In this document: in pieces, positions 1-7,174 of the stretch
How positions within the stretch are numbered: the stretch's first letter is position 1
Layout: each line of letters opens with the position of its first letter
Origin: Bacteroidota bacterium
GTDB lineage: Bacteria > Bacteroidota > Bacteroidia > Bacteroidales > VadinHA17
Direction: 5' to 3'
Assembly: GCA_016868515.1 (NCBI GenBank)
Contig: VGGM01000016.1
Coordinates: 1-11,673, forward strand
Length of the DNA: 11,673 bases
Made by a program: the position numbers and the translations under genes
Notes under the pieces: model-generated
Told to the model about the DNA's origin: nothing
Database searches by the model: none
Seen by the model: the letters and a program-made list of their open reading frames with translations, nothing else

Positions 1-104
1 CCCTCCCTGCCGGCAAAGAGCTGGGCGTGGCTCACACGGTTTTCATGAACGGTGCTGCGCAACTTGCCGGCAATAACCTCCTGCCCCGGTATATCCCTGA
101 ATAA
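1..104 (+). CDS. 3' end of an unidentified protein (partial at the window edge)
   Basis: Reading from base 3 gives 33 codons that stay open from the window edge to a TAA at 102-104. The visible C-terminus includes GVAHTVFMNGAAQLAGNN and ends LPRYIPE. The balanced, protein-like composition and the open frame at the edge suggest a true gene end; the other two plus frames hit stops at 46-48 and 74-76. I do not recognise the family and too little is present to assign a function. About 100 bp separate its stop from the promoter-like element of pgk, so it is probably not in the same transcription unit. No hairpin plus T-run terminator is seen after it. Confidence 0.55.
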   Translation, partial: LPAGKELGVAHTVFMNGAAQLAGNNLLPRYIPE

Positions 105-204
105 CATTTTTAGAACTTTATTGAATGACAAAAATATGAAAATATGTGATGGCAGTGATATTTGCAGGTGAACCCGGTGATTAATACAATTGGCGAAAAA
201 GTAG

Positions 205-212
205 TAATTTTG
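205..212 (+). promoter_or_regulatory. Candidate Bacteroidota -7 promoter element for pgk
   Basis: TAATTTTG matches the Bacteroidota sigma factor -7 consensus TAnnTTTG exactly. It would place the transcription start near 218 and leave a leader of about 35-40 nt before the pgk ATG. No TTG (-33 element) lies 17-23 bp upstream, so the match is only half of the consensus. It sits in the only sizeable gap upstream of the pgk operon. Confidence 0.4.
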
Positions 213-254
213 TACCTCAGGTTTTAAAAACACAAATTTAAATATGCCAGGGTT

Positions 255-1511
255 ATGAAAATGATTGAAGATTTCAATTTCAGGGGGTTAAGGGCCATTG
301 TCAGGGTCGATTTCAATGTTCCGATCGATAAGAAGACACTTACCGTTACCGACGACACCAGGATAAGAGGTGCATTGCCAACAATCAAAAAAATTCTGAA
401 TGACGGCGGATCGGTCATTCTGATGTCTCACCTTGGAAGGCCTGCCGGCCGCGAGGAGAAATACTCCCTTAGACCTGTGCTTCCGGTTCTCGAGAAGCAT
501 CTGGCAATGAAGGTTAAGTTTGCCGGTGACTGCCTTGGAGCCGCAGCAGAAGCCGGGGCCCTTAAGCCCGGTGAGGTTCTTCTGCTCGAGAACGTGAGGT
601 TCTACCCCGAAGAAGAGGGCAAGCCCGTACTGCCCGACACAGCTACCGATGAGGAGAAGAAGGCTGCCAAGGCCGAGCTTAAAGTCAGACAGAAGGAGCT
701 GGCAAAAACCCTGGCCGGATACGCCGACGTATATGTAAACGACGCCTTCGGCACTGCCCACAGAGCTCATGGAACCACAGCCGTCATTGCCGATTATTTT
801 ACCCCGGAGAAGCGGATGTTCGGGTATCTGATAAACAGTGAACTGGCTGCAATGGACAAAGTGCTTACTAGCTCCCGGAAGCCCTTTACCGCCATTATGG
901 GAGGCGCAAAAGTATCGGATAAGATACTGCTTATTGAAAACCTGCTTGAAAGGTGCGACAACATTATTATCGGCGGAGGTATGGCTTATACATTCATAAG
1001 GGCCCGGGGTGGTAAAACCGGGAAGTCATTGTGTGAGGAAGATAAGCTTGATCTTGCTCTGAGTCTCATTGCCAGGGCAAAGGAAAAGGGAGTAAAGCTG
1101 CTTCTTCCGGTCGACAGCGTTAATGGCGACAGTTTTGATGCTGAAGCGAATACCGAGATCACTGCGGCCGATAAGGTAACAGATGGCTGGATGGGACTCG
1201 ACATAGGAGAAGAATCGGTAAAACTCTTCAGGGAGGTAATACTGGCATCCAGGACAATACTCTGGAACGGCCCGATGGGAGTATTCGAGATGGAGAAATT
1301 CTCAAAGGGAACCACTGACATAGCACATGCAATCGCCGAAGCTACCTCGAAGGGGGCATTCACTCTTATTGGAGGAGGCGATTCGGTGTCGGCAATCAAT
1401 AAGAACGGACTCGCCGACAAGGTAAGCTATGTTTCCACCGGTGGGGGCGCCATGCTTGAATATATGGAGGGCAAAAAACTTCCGGGCATTACCGCAATCA
1501 GGGGGTATTGA
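255..1511 (+). CDS. pgk: Phosphoglycerate kinase
   Basis: Cytosolic glycolytic/gluconeogenic enzyme that transfers phosphate between 1,3-bisphosphoglycerate and ADP to give 3-phosphoglycerate and ATP. The protein has 418 residues and both Rossmann-like domains. The N-terminal substrate-binding motifs are VDFNVP (18-23), SHLGRP (58-63), ENVRF (112-116) and [11 protein letters not shown] (162-172). The nucleotide domain shows GGAKVSDK (216-223), WNGPMGVFE (337-345), GGGDS (373-377) and STGGGA (394-399). A Lys/Glu-rich insertion at about 120-150 makes it longer than the roughly 390-400 residue enzymes of many bacteria, as I expect for Bacteroidota. ATG 255 is chosen because the fold begins a few residues later; ATG 261 is an alternative. 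It is the first gene of a tight cluster: its stop lies 8 bp before the next ATG. Confidence 0.98.
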   Translation: MKMIEDFNFRGLRAIVRVDFNVPIDKKTLTVTDDTRIRGALPTIKKILNDGGSVILMSHLGRPAGREEKYSLRPVLPVLEKHLAMKVKFAGDCLGAAAEAGALKPGEVLLLENVRFYPEEEGKPVLPDTATDEEKKAAKAELKVRQKELAKTLAGYADVYVNDAFGTAHRAHGTTAVIADYFTPEKRMFGYLINSELAAMDKVLTSSRKPFTAIMGGAKVSDKILLIENLLERCDNIIIGGGMAYTFIRARGGKTGKSLCEEDKLDLALSLIARAKEKGVKLLLPVDSVNGDSFDAEANTEITAADKVTDGWMGLDIGEESVKLFREVILASRTILWNGPMGVFEMEKFSKGTTDIAHAIAEATSKGAFTLIGGGDSVSAINKNGLADKVSYVSTGGGAMLEYMEGKKLPGITAIRGY

Positions 1512-1519
1512 TTCAGACT

Positions 1520-2056
1520 ATGAGCAGAGCAGCGGTTATTATATTGATTGTACTGGCGGTAGCCTGCAGGAAGGAGAAAATCCCGCTTTCAGGCACTGCC
1601 ACCATTGATAACCGGCTGTATGAGAGTGATCAGGCTTTTTACGCATTAGGGTTCTCGTTCTCTTCGGCATCGCTTGTCAGGACCGACAGAACCCCTTCTC
1701 CGGATATATCCCTTCTTGCTGAAACCGACGCAGGCGGTAACATAACAACCGTCACATTCAACGGTTCTCCCGGGTTCGAGTATTACCCGTTTGCCCGATA
1801 CGGGGAATATGCCACGGTCGCTGAAGCTAAAACCGCATTCGGGTCGCTGAAAACATTCGATCCATCTCTTCATTCATGGGTTGAGCTTGCCCGGCCGCTT
1901 GCCGTTAACCAGGTTTGGCTTTTCATAACCCCCGGTGAGAGGTATGCAAAACTCAGGATAGTTGAAATTGAGACAGGGGTGCGCGATGATCGTCCCTACG
2001 CGGAATGCACATTTGAGTGGGCCTTCCAGCCTGCAGGCACAACTACATTTCCCTGA
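1520..2056 (+). CDS. Small predicted lipoprotein, weakly HmuY-like
   Basis: A 178-residue protein with a short lipoprotein signal: Arg at position 3, a hydrophobic core, then LAVAC with the lipidated Cys at 16, followed by basic RKEK. The -3 residue is Ala rather than the usual Leu, a tolerated lipobox variant. The rest looks beta-rich. The C-terminal half, with QVWLFIT (131-137), RYAKLRI (141-147) and a final strand segment YAECTFEWAF from 160, resembles the end of HmuY-like lipoproteins, which are surface heme-binding proteins in some Bacteroidetes. This resemblance is from memory and weak, and heme binding is not claimed. ATG 1520 is preferred over TTG 1508, which overlaps the pgk stop, because it starts right at the signal peptide. 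It is very likely co-transcribed with pgk and with the next gene, 5 bp downstream. Confidence 0.75.
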   Translation: MSRAAVIILIVLAVACRKEKIPLSGTATIDNRLYESDQAFYALGFSFSSASLVRTDRTPSPDISLLAETDAGGNITTVTFNGSPGFEYYPFARYGEYATVAEAKTAFGSLKTFDPSLHSWVELARPLAVNQVWLFITPGERYAKLRIVEIETGVRDDRPYAECTFEWAFQPAGTTTFP

Positions 2057-2061
2057 TTGGA

Positions 2062-3042
2062 ATGGCTATCCCCTTCGAGATATTCCGTGCTGATGACCAT
2101 ACCTTTGAACCATTGGCTCTTTCGGTATTCAGATACCAGTCGGAGTTCAACCCGGTTTACTCCCGCTTTGTCGACCTCCTGGGGATTGACCGCGACAGAG
2201 TAGAATGCATTGAGGAGATTCCTTTCATTCCGGCAGGGTTTTTCCGCAGGCACCGCATTGTAACAGGCGAGGGCACTGTTCAGGCTGTCTTCACCAGCAG
2301 CGGCACAACAGGGGCTGAACCCTCGTGTCATCATGTTACTTCAGTAAGCCTTTACGAGGAGAGTTTAATGAGAGGATTCCGTCTATTCTATGGTGAACCA
2401 TCAGAATATGTGATATTTGCACTACTGCCATCGTACCTTGAGAGAAGCGGATCATCACTTATCCACATGGCCGGAAAACTTATTGATGAGACCGGCCACC
2501 CTCTGAGCGGCTTTTACCTGAATCAGTATGAAGAGCTTCTGGGAAACATAGTCAATGCCAGAAAGAGCGGACGGAAAATAATCCTTCTGGGCATTACCTG
2601 GGCACTGCTCAACCTGGCTGAAAAATACTCACCCGACCTCTCCGATGTAATTGTGATGGAGACCGGTGGAATGAAGGGGATGAGGAGAGAACTGGTAAGG
2701 GAAGAGCTTCACGGTATACTCTGCCGTGCTTTCGGAACCAGGGCTGTTCACTCGGAATATGGCATGACAGAGATGCTGAGTCAGGCATACTCTGAAGGGG
2801 AGGGGCTATTTCAGTCACCTCCGTGGATGAAGGTTCTGGCGGGCGATGTGAACGACCCGGCCGATCTTGCCATTAACCCGGGGGCTTCAGGTACGTTAAA
2901 TGTCATTGACCTTGCCAACTTCTGGTCGTGTTCATTCATTGCCACCTCCGACCTCTGCAGGCTGCACTCAGGCGGCACATTTGAGGTTACCGGGCGCTAT
3001 GACAACTCCGACATCAGGGGCTGCAATCTGATGTTGTTATAG
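2062..3042 (+). CDS. LuxE-like acyl-protein synthetase / ANL-type acyl-activating enzyme
   Basis: A 326-residue member of the LuxE/PaaK-like acyl-activating group (ANL superfamily). LuxE activates a fatty acid with ATP to an acyl-adenylate and moves the acyl group to its own Cys, then on to the LuxC reductase. Visible motifs are the phosphate-binding loop FTSSGTTG (77-84), METGG (199-203), HSEYGMTE (230-237), TSDLC (295-299) and GRYDNSD near 311-317. The short C-terminus ends RGCNLMLL, with Cys321 six residues from the end, matching the place of the LuxE acyl-accepting Cys. The large C-terminal ANL lid domain is missing, as in LuxE. ATG 2062 is chosen over GTG 2017, which lies inside the lipoprotein gene. 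No luxC, luxD or luxAB is present here, so the acyl substrate and acceptor are unknown; bioluminescence is not implied. Confidence 0.85.
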   Translation: MAIPFEIFRADDHTFEPLALSVFRYQSEFNPVYSRFVDLLGIDRDRVECIEEIPFIPAGFFRRHRIVTGEGTVQAVFTSSGTTGAEPSCHHVTSVSLYEESLMRGFRLFYGEPSEYVIFALLPSYLERSGSSLIHMAGKLIDETGHPLSGFYLNQYEELLGNIVNARKSGRKIILLGITWALLNLAEKYSPDLSDVIVMETGGMKGMRRELVREELHGILCRAFGTRAVHSEYGMTEMLSQAYSEGEGLFQSPPWMKVLAGDVNDPADLAINPGASGTLNVIDLANFWSCSFIATSDLCRLHSGGTFEVTGRYDNSDIRGCNLMLL

Positions 3043-3058
3043 AGAGGGGCGGGGAATG

Positions 3059-3383
3059 CTATTTTTTTGATGCAGAGACCAGATCGTAACTGTGGTCTAT
3101 CAGTCTGACAATGAAGCTGTCGGCGAGTGTGCCGTCAATGCGTACCGTGTTCCAGTAAGTTTTTGTTCATATGGTAACCGGGTGTGATTTGCGGGTATCT
3201 CTCGCGCAGTTCCGCTGCATATTCCGGGTCGCATTTGAGGTTTATCGCGAGGTCGCCGTCAAGGTTTGCAAGTGCGAACATTTTCCCCTTCACCTTGAAT
3301 ACCAGTGTGTCGTCGCCGAAGGGGAATCCTTCGATCACCTCCGGTTTTGACAGGCAGTAGTTCCTCAGGGTTTCTATTTCCAT
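3059..3383 (-). pseudogene. YjbR/MmcQ-like protein, frameshifted
   Basis: Small cytosolic protein of the YjbR/MmcQ family (double-wing, DNA-binding-like fold, function poorly known). The frame begins MEIETLRNYCLSKPEVIEGF and carries the family hallmarks FPFGDDTLVFKV, KMFALANL and NLKCDPE. At the conserved PGYHMNK segment the frame runs into LLEHGTH and a TGA at 3137-3135. Skipping one base at about 3158 restores YWNTVRIDGTL and continues through VRLIDHSYDLV to SASKK and a TAG at 3061-3059. That gives about 107 residues, close to the usual length of roughly 110-120. The downstream coding sequence is well preserved, so this is a recent inactivation or a sequencing/assembly error. The start at 3383 lies 16 bp after yraN, suggesting co-transcription. 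An upstream start at 3464 would overlap yraN and is rejected. Confidence 0.85.
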
Positions 3384-3399
3384 TATGTTGCTGTTATTC

Positions 3400-3762
3400 C
3401 TAAAGTGTGGGGTAGAAAGCATCCTCGATGTGTTCGGTACGAAATGACCGGCCGTCGGCCACAAGTGTGATGATATCGAAGCGTATCTCCTTCTCGATTC
3501 CGTTTCTTTTCACATAGGTTTCGGCTGCGAATATGAGGTTCCGTTGCTTGGGCGCCGTAACCGCATCGCGCGGGTCAACCTGGAACCCTGCCGTTCGGGT
3601 TTTCACTTCAGCAAAAACCACGGTGGATATGTTTTCGGCAATGAGATCAATTTCCCTTTTTCCGGTTCTCCAGTTTCTCTCCCTGATTTTGAATCCTTTC
3701 GATTCGAGGAGTTTTTCAGCGATCTGTTCGCCTCGTTTCCCAAGGGTGTGTGATTCAGCCAT
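3400..3762 (-). CDS. yraN: YraN family protein (UPF0102), endonuclease-like fold
   Basis: A 120-residue protein of the UPF0102/YraN family, widespread in bacteria, with a restriction-endonuclease-like fold related to Holliday-junction resolvases; its cellular role is not firmly established. It starts MAESHTLGKRGEQIAEKLLE, with the characteristic Gly-x2-Gly-Glu N-terminal helix. It then shows GFKIRERNWR, a PD-(D/E)XK-like core of REIDLIA (Asp39) and VVFAEVKTR (Glu52, Lys54), and the C-terminal RFDIITL strand. Length is typical for the family. It sits 24 bp downstream of the response regulator stop and 16 bp upstream of the yjbR-like gene, so it is probably carried on the histidine kinase transcript, although it has no obvious functional tie to signalling. 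Confidence 0.93.
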   Translation of the reverse strand: MAESHTLGKRGEQIAEKLLESKGFKIRERNWRTGKREIDLIAENISTVVFAEVKTRTAGFQVDPRDAVTAPKQRNLIFAAETYVKRNGIEKEIRFDIITLVADGRSFRTEHIEDAFYPTL

Positions 3763-3786
3763 TTCCGGGTTTTCTTGAGGGTGATA

Positions 3787-4449
3787 TCAGGGGATATCAA
3801 TTATCCTGTTCCTGATGGCAAACAGGATTAGGCTGGCCGTGTTTTTTGAGGCTGTCTTACTGAGCAGGTTTGCCCTGTGCTTGTCGACTGTTCGCTTGCT
3901 GATAAAGAGTGCATCGGCAATCTCCTGGTTTGAAAGGCCCTCGCATATTTTCATCAGAATCTCCTTCTCGCGCTTTGAGAGGTTTGCCATTTTAACCTCT
4001 GTTTCGCGGGTTTTGAATTTCTGTATAACATGATACAGCAACTCCTGCGAGAAGTAGCTGCCACCCTTCATAACAGTGTGAACAGCCTCCCTTACTTCAC
4101 TGATGTCGGAATCCTTCAGCAGGAATCCCTTTGCCCCGGCATCAACCATTTTGTAGTAATACTCCTCTTCGCCGTACATTGAAAGAGCAATGACGTGAAT
4201 TCCCTTAAAGCGGGCAGTTACCTTCCTGGTGGCTTCTATTCCGTCCATCTCGGGCATGTTGATGTCCATCAGAACCAGGTCGGCCCCGGTTCCCTCAAGA
4301 ACCCTCAGCAGTTCAGCTCCATCGGCCGATTCGCCGGCAACTTCAAAACCCGGTGTTGAGTCGAGCAGCAGACGCAAGCCGTTCCGGAACAACTGGTGAT
4401 CGTCGGCAATAACGATCCTTACGGGCTTTTCACTGTTTTCGTTAATCAT
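3787..4449 (-). CDS. NarL/FixJ-family response regulator
   Basis: A 220-residue DNA-binding response regulator. The receiver domain (about 10-130) has the acidic pair Asp16-Asp17, phospho-acceptor Asp62 in VLMDINMPEMDG, Ser90 in the switch position and Lys112 in LLKD. A GerE/LuxR helix-turn-helix follows: LSKREKEIL (157-165), then GLSNQEIADAL and ISKRTVDKHRANLL. All phosphorylation residues are intact. The start lies only 2 bp after the stop of the histidine kinase, so the two are translationally linked and almost certainly form a cognate pair. Phosphorylation should drive dimer formation and promoter binding, but its target genes are not evident from the window. Confidence 0.97.
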   Translation of the reverse strand: MINENSEKPVRIVIADDHQLFRNGLRLLLDSTPGFEVAGESADGAELLRVLEGTGADLVLMDINMPEMDGIEATRKVTARFKGIHVIALSMYGEEEYYYKMVDAGAKGFLLKDSDISEVREAVHTVMKGGSYFSQELLYHVIQKFKTRETEVKMANLSKREKEILMKICEGLSNQEIADALFISKRTVDKHRANLLSKTASKNTASLILFAIRNRIIDIP

Positions 4450-4451
4450 GG

Positions 4452-5399
4452 TCAGATGTTTACTTTAATTAGTGCGTTTGTACCCCTGCCCGGGGTACTT
4501 TCAAGAATGAAGAGGCCGTTTATGGATCTTACCCTTGTTTCAATGTTCGAGATTCCCATACCCTTTCTGTCGTCAGCTCTGAGGAGTTCCCTGTCGAATC
4601 CCCTGCCGTTCTCTGAAAAATGGAGTGTTACGAATCTGTCGTGCCTGTTAAGATCGATTTTTATCCTGCTTGCCCCGGAATGTCTGAGTGAGTTGTTAAT
4701 TAATTCACAAACAGCCCTGTAGATGACGACTTCAGTATCGTTATCGATTCTCTCATTTTCCATATTGGTTTTGAAGATGATTGGAATGCTTCTTGCCTGA
4801 TTCAGCTTGGCGGCAAAGGTGCTGATTGCGCTGGCCAGGCCGAAATTGGTCAGTACGTAGGGGCTGAGGTTGTTCGATATCTCCCTTAGGGTTACGATTG
4901 CCTCGTTTGTCATTGAATTAATGCTGCCCAGAATCTCCTGTCCGCTTCTGCCGGAAATCTTGTCGCCAAGCGCTGACAATGACATTTTTACTGATGAAAG
5001 CAGAGGTCCGAGGCCATCGTGAAGCTCCTTGGCAAACCTTTTTTTTTCGTTCTCTTCGGTGTTAATAATTGCGTTTATCACCCTTCTCTCAGCCCTTATC
5101 CTTTCCATTTCAGCCTTTTTCAGGGAGTAGAATAATTCTCTAATGAGGATCACGCCACCGAAAATCATGAACGAGATAAACACCCCGAGCCATTCATCAA
5201 TAAGCATCATTCGTTCTGATGGTTCACCCCAGAAAAACTCAACCAGGTGTATGAATGTGCGTACCGACATGAAGACAAATGCGACAGAGAGAAGTATCCA
5301 TGACAGCCTGTATCGGGTAAGCTTCATGAACCTGAATGCGATGGATGCAGCAATTATCTGAAGTATTATGGAGATAATTATGGCAACCAGCCTTACCAT
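4452..5399 (-). CDS. Membrane sensor histidine kinase, HisKA_3 (NarL-partner) type
   Basis: A 315-residue inner-membrane kinase expected to phosphorylate the adjacent regulator. Three hydrophobic segments are visible (about 4-24, 33-53, 71-90) with no sizeable extracytoplasmic domain. A charged helix (92-120) follows, then the HisKA_3 dimerisation domain with phospho-acceptor His127 in FAKELHDGLGP. The ATPase domain has an N-box ELINNSLRHS (232-241) and GMGISNIETR (280-289). The G1-box reads ENGRGFD (263-269), with Glu where Asp is usual, a conservative change that might alter ATP binding. The lack of a PAS, Cache or TPR input domain means the signal is probably sensed within the membrane or by a partner. 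ATG 5399 has a promoter-like element about 27 bp upstream. Confidence 0.95.
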   Translation of the reverse strand: MVRLVAIIISIILQIIAASIAFRFMKLTRYRLSWILLSVAFVFMSVRTFIHLVEFFWGEPSERMMLIDEWLGVFISFMIFGGVILIRELFYSLKKAEMERIRAERRVINAIINTEENEKKRFAKELHDGLGPLLSSVKMSLSALGDKISGRSGQEILGSINSMTNEAIVTLREISNNLSPYVLTNFGLASAISTFAAKLNQARSIPIIFKTNMENERIDNDTEVVIYRAVCELINNSLRHSGASRIKIDLNRHDRFVTLHFSENGRGFDRELLRADDRKGMGISNIETRVRSINGLFILESTPGRGTNALIKVNI

Positions 5400-5425
5400 G
5401 GAAAAACAGAATTACGGGTTCCATA

Positions 5426-5433
5426 CAAAAGTA
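5426..5433 (-). promoter_or_regulatory. Candidate -7 element for the kinase/regulator operon
   Basis: On the minus strand TACTTTTG (5433 to 5426) matches TAnnTTTG exactly. It lies in the 54-bp gap between the Wzy-like gene and the kinase and would give a leader of about 20 nt. No TTG is found 17-23 bp upstream. It suggests that the kinase operon can be transcribed independently of the upstream Wzy-like gene. Confidence 0.4.
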
Positions 5434-5453
5434 TGAGTTTATTTCAGAAAAGG

Positions 5454-7058
5454 CTATGTTGAAACTGCATCCTTCAGGGTCTTGCCCTCGATAAACGGGT
5501 AGAAGTAGCAGTAGAAAAGTGAGAAAAAGACAAAGGGATTCTGGCCCAGCTGGCTCTCGTAGGAGTTGTTCGCCAGGAAGTTGATGAGAAATGTTAACAA
5601 GAAGATTTTGAACATGACCTCCCTGCCCACGCCCGACCTGATAACGAAGAAGGTGTAAAGGATAATATATGAGACCAGTCCGGCAATACCCGTGTTTATC
5701 ATAATGTACAGATACTGGTTGTGAGACTTCATTTCGCTGCCTGCCAGGATCGATCCGTTTTTTTCAAATCCGTAGTTCATGGCCGTGAAAATGGAGCCGG
5801 TTCCCCAGCCGAACCATGGTTTTGCCCTGAAAGCCTGCAACGCTGCCCTCCACTGGTCGATTCTTTCGGTGAACGAGCTGGCCAGTCCGTGCTGGTATCC
5901 AACTTCCCTGTAGAGGTAAAGACCTCTCAGCTCTTCGTATATCCTTACATAAACGCCGGGCCTGGATACATTTAGATAATTGGTAAAACCATTTTCCACG
6001 GCTTCGATATCCTCGTCGCTCAGCATTCCCAGACCCTCTGCATCTTTTGTAAGGTTTCTCGATGCCATATACCGTAGAAGGACCGATTTCAGATGAGTGC
6101 TTTCGGTTGTAAGCCCCTCATAATCAAGACTACTCCTTCCGGCCCATGCTTCCGAGAGCTCCAGATCGCATATGTCAATATATACCAGGTTCCCGTTCTC
6201 TCTTAAAACAGATGTTGTATCATGGCTGTAGGGGTTCCCTGCTGCGGTATGTGTTTTAAGTGATATTATGCCGTTTTCCGACTCGTGATGAGTTTCACGG
6301 TAGATATCAATTACGGGTTTTGTGGCAATTGCCAGCAGAATAATAGCCGCCAGGGCAATTGAACCTTTAAGGGCAAGGCTCCTTATTCTGGCAATGAGAA
6401 TAATATGGATATACAGAATCACGCCTGCAAGCGAGGCAATTCCCGTAAGTGTGCGGGTATAGAACAGGAAGAAAATGAGCCATGCCGAGAGTGCTGCACC
6501 TGCCAGAAGAGCCTTTTTCCCGGCCTTCATTTTTCGCAGCAGTAACGGCACCTGAAAAGCTGCGAGCAGCAGCAGATTACCGTAATAGACGCCCGGGATG
6601 AATGGGGAGGCATCGCGCCATGTTGCCATTGGTTTGATAATCCTTATCAGAAGACCTGCGAATGATACAGCTGTCACGGCTCCGATGAAGAGCCAGATGA
6701 GTATTTTTATCCTGCGTGGCCCGGGCAGTGGAGTTGTTACCAGAATCAGAGGCAGAAAGAGAGTGGGTGATTTGTGCAGCAGGTCGTTGGAGATACCGAA
6801 TCCCGGGTTGTCCGACCATGCCAGTCCTGCCAGGTTTACAGCATACATAAGGGTGAAGGCAAGAGCGGCCCGGTCGGCAGCAAATACCTTTAATCTGTTA
6901 CCCAGGTTACCTTCCGATACCCAGTTGACAATCAGAAATATCAGGCTAAGTGTGGCAATATAGCGTGAATATGGCATTGCCATAACAAGGACACAGAGGC
7001 TCAGAAAGTAGATCAGGGAGTGAACCTGTTTTCTTCCGGAGGGGGTTATTGCTGGCAT
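5454..7058 (-). CDS. O-antigen ligase/polymerase-like membrane protein (Wzy_C domain)
   Basis: A 534-residue multi-spanning inner-membrane protein of the O-antigen ligase/polymerase family, which joins or polymerises undecaprenyl-linked glycans on the periplasmic face. About ten hydrophobic segments are visible. The N-terminal set (residues about 14-250) is followed by a periplasmic loop of about 200 residues, then the final helices. The loop ends in Wzy_C signatures: R399-IDQW, PWFGWGTGS (414-422) and SHNQYL (445-450). The loop also has NPYSHDTTS, a soluble segment RYMASRNLTKDAEGLGMLS and LSDEDIEAVENG, of a type I associate with Bacteroidota members. ATG 7058 is preferred to TTG 7106 because a promoter-like element covers the TTG. 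Ligase versus polymerase cannot be decided from sequence. It is divergent from the Stealth gene. Confidence 0.88.
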   Translation of the reverse strand: MPAITPSGRKQVHSLIYFLSLCVLVMAMPYSRYIATLSLIFLIVNWVSEGNLGNRLKVFAADRAALAFTLMYAVNLAGLAWSDNPGFGISNDLLHKSPTLFLPLILVTTPLPGPRRIKILIWLFIGAVTAVSFAGLLIRIIKPMATWRDASPFIPGVYYGNLLLLAAFQVPLLLRKMKAGKKALLAGAALSAWLIFFLFYTRTLTGIASLAGVILYIHIILIARIRSLALKGSIALAAIILLAIATKPVIDIYRETHHESENGIISLKTHTAAGNPYSHDTTSVLRENGNLVYIDICDLELSEAWAGRSSLDYEGLTTESTHLKSVLLRYMASRNLTKDAEGLGMLSDEDIEAVENGFTNYLNVSRPGVYVRIYEELRGLYLYREVGYQHGLASSFTERIDQWRAALQAFRAKPWFGWGTGSIFTAMNYGFEKNGSILAGSEMKSHNQYLYIMINTGIAGLVSYIILYTFFVIRSGVGREVMFKIFLLTFLINFLANNSYESQLGQNPFVFFSLFYCYFYPFIEGKTLKDAVST

Positions 7059-7103
7059 ATTGTGCTTGTGAGAAGAGGTTCCGGACTGACGGCCGGTGAC
7101 TGA

Positions 7104-7134
7104 CAAATGTATTGCATAAAATGATTTCCGGCAA
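7104..7134 (-). promoter_or_regulatory. Candidate Bacteroidota promoter for the Wzy-like gene
   Basis: On the minus strand TTG (7134-7132) is followed after exactly 20 bp by TACATTTG (7111-7104). This fits the two-part Bacteroidota consensus of TTG, a 17-23 bp spacer and TAnnTTTG. Transcription would start near 7098, about 40 nt upstream of ATG 7058. This argues against the TTG codon at 7106 as the start. Confidence 0.5.
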
Positions 7135-7156
7135 CCATGTTTCGGATCAAAATAGT

Positions 7157-7164
7157 TAGATTTG
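7157..7164 (+). promoter_or_regulatory. Candidate -7 element for the Stealth gene
   Basis: TAGATTTG matches TAnnTTTG but has no TTG at 17-23 bp upstream. Its end is only 10 bp before GTG 7175, so a transcript starting here would be nearly leaderless. It lies back to back with the Wzy promoter candidate in the divergent gap. Confidence 0.3.
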
Positions 7165-7174
7165 TTTCAAATTA

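Noticed and set aside
288..1420. Minus-strand open frames opposite pgk (288-770 and 986-1420)
   Set aside because: They lie entirely within the well-conserved pgk gene, have no recognisable family features and are explained as antisense shadows.
2017..2061. Upstream GTG start for the LuxE-like gene
   Set aside because: It would overlap the lipoprotein by 40 bp, and the added 15 residues do not resemble a LuxE N-terminus; ATG 2062 fits tight operon spacing.
3043..3069. T7 run at 3062-3068 as terminator of the pgk operon
   Set aside because: No stem precedes it; the run is the AAA-AAA lysine codons next to the yjbR stop on the other strand.
3157..3167. Programmed ribosomal frameshift at the yjbR break (CAAAAAC sequence)
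   Set aside because: The heptamer resembles a -1 slippery site only in part (C instead of A first), while the restoring shift must be +1 at AAC-T-TAC. No known +1 signal is present, so an indel is simpler.
3783..3798. Two GATATC palindromes spaced by four bases at the response regulator stop
   Set aside because: They are explained by the C-terminal codons and stop of the regulator; no evidence for a binding site.
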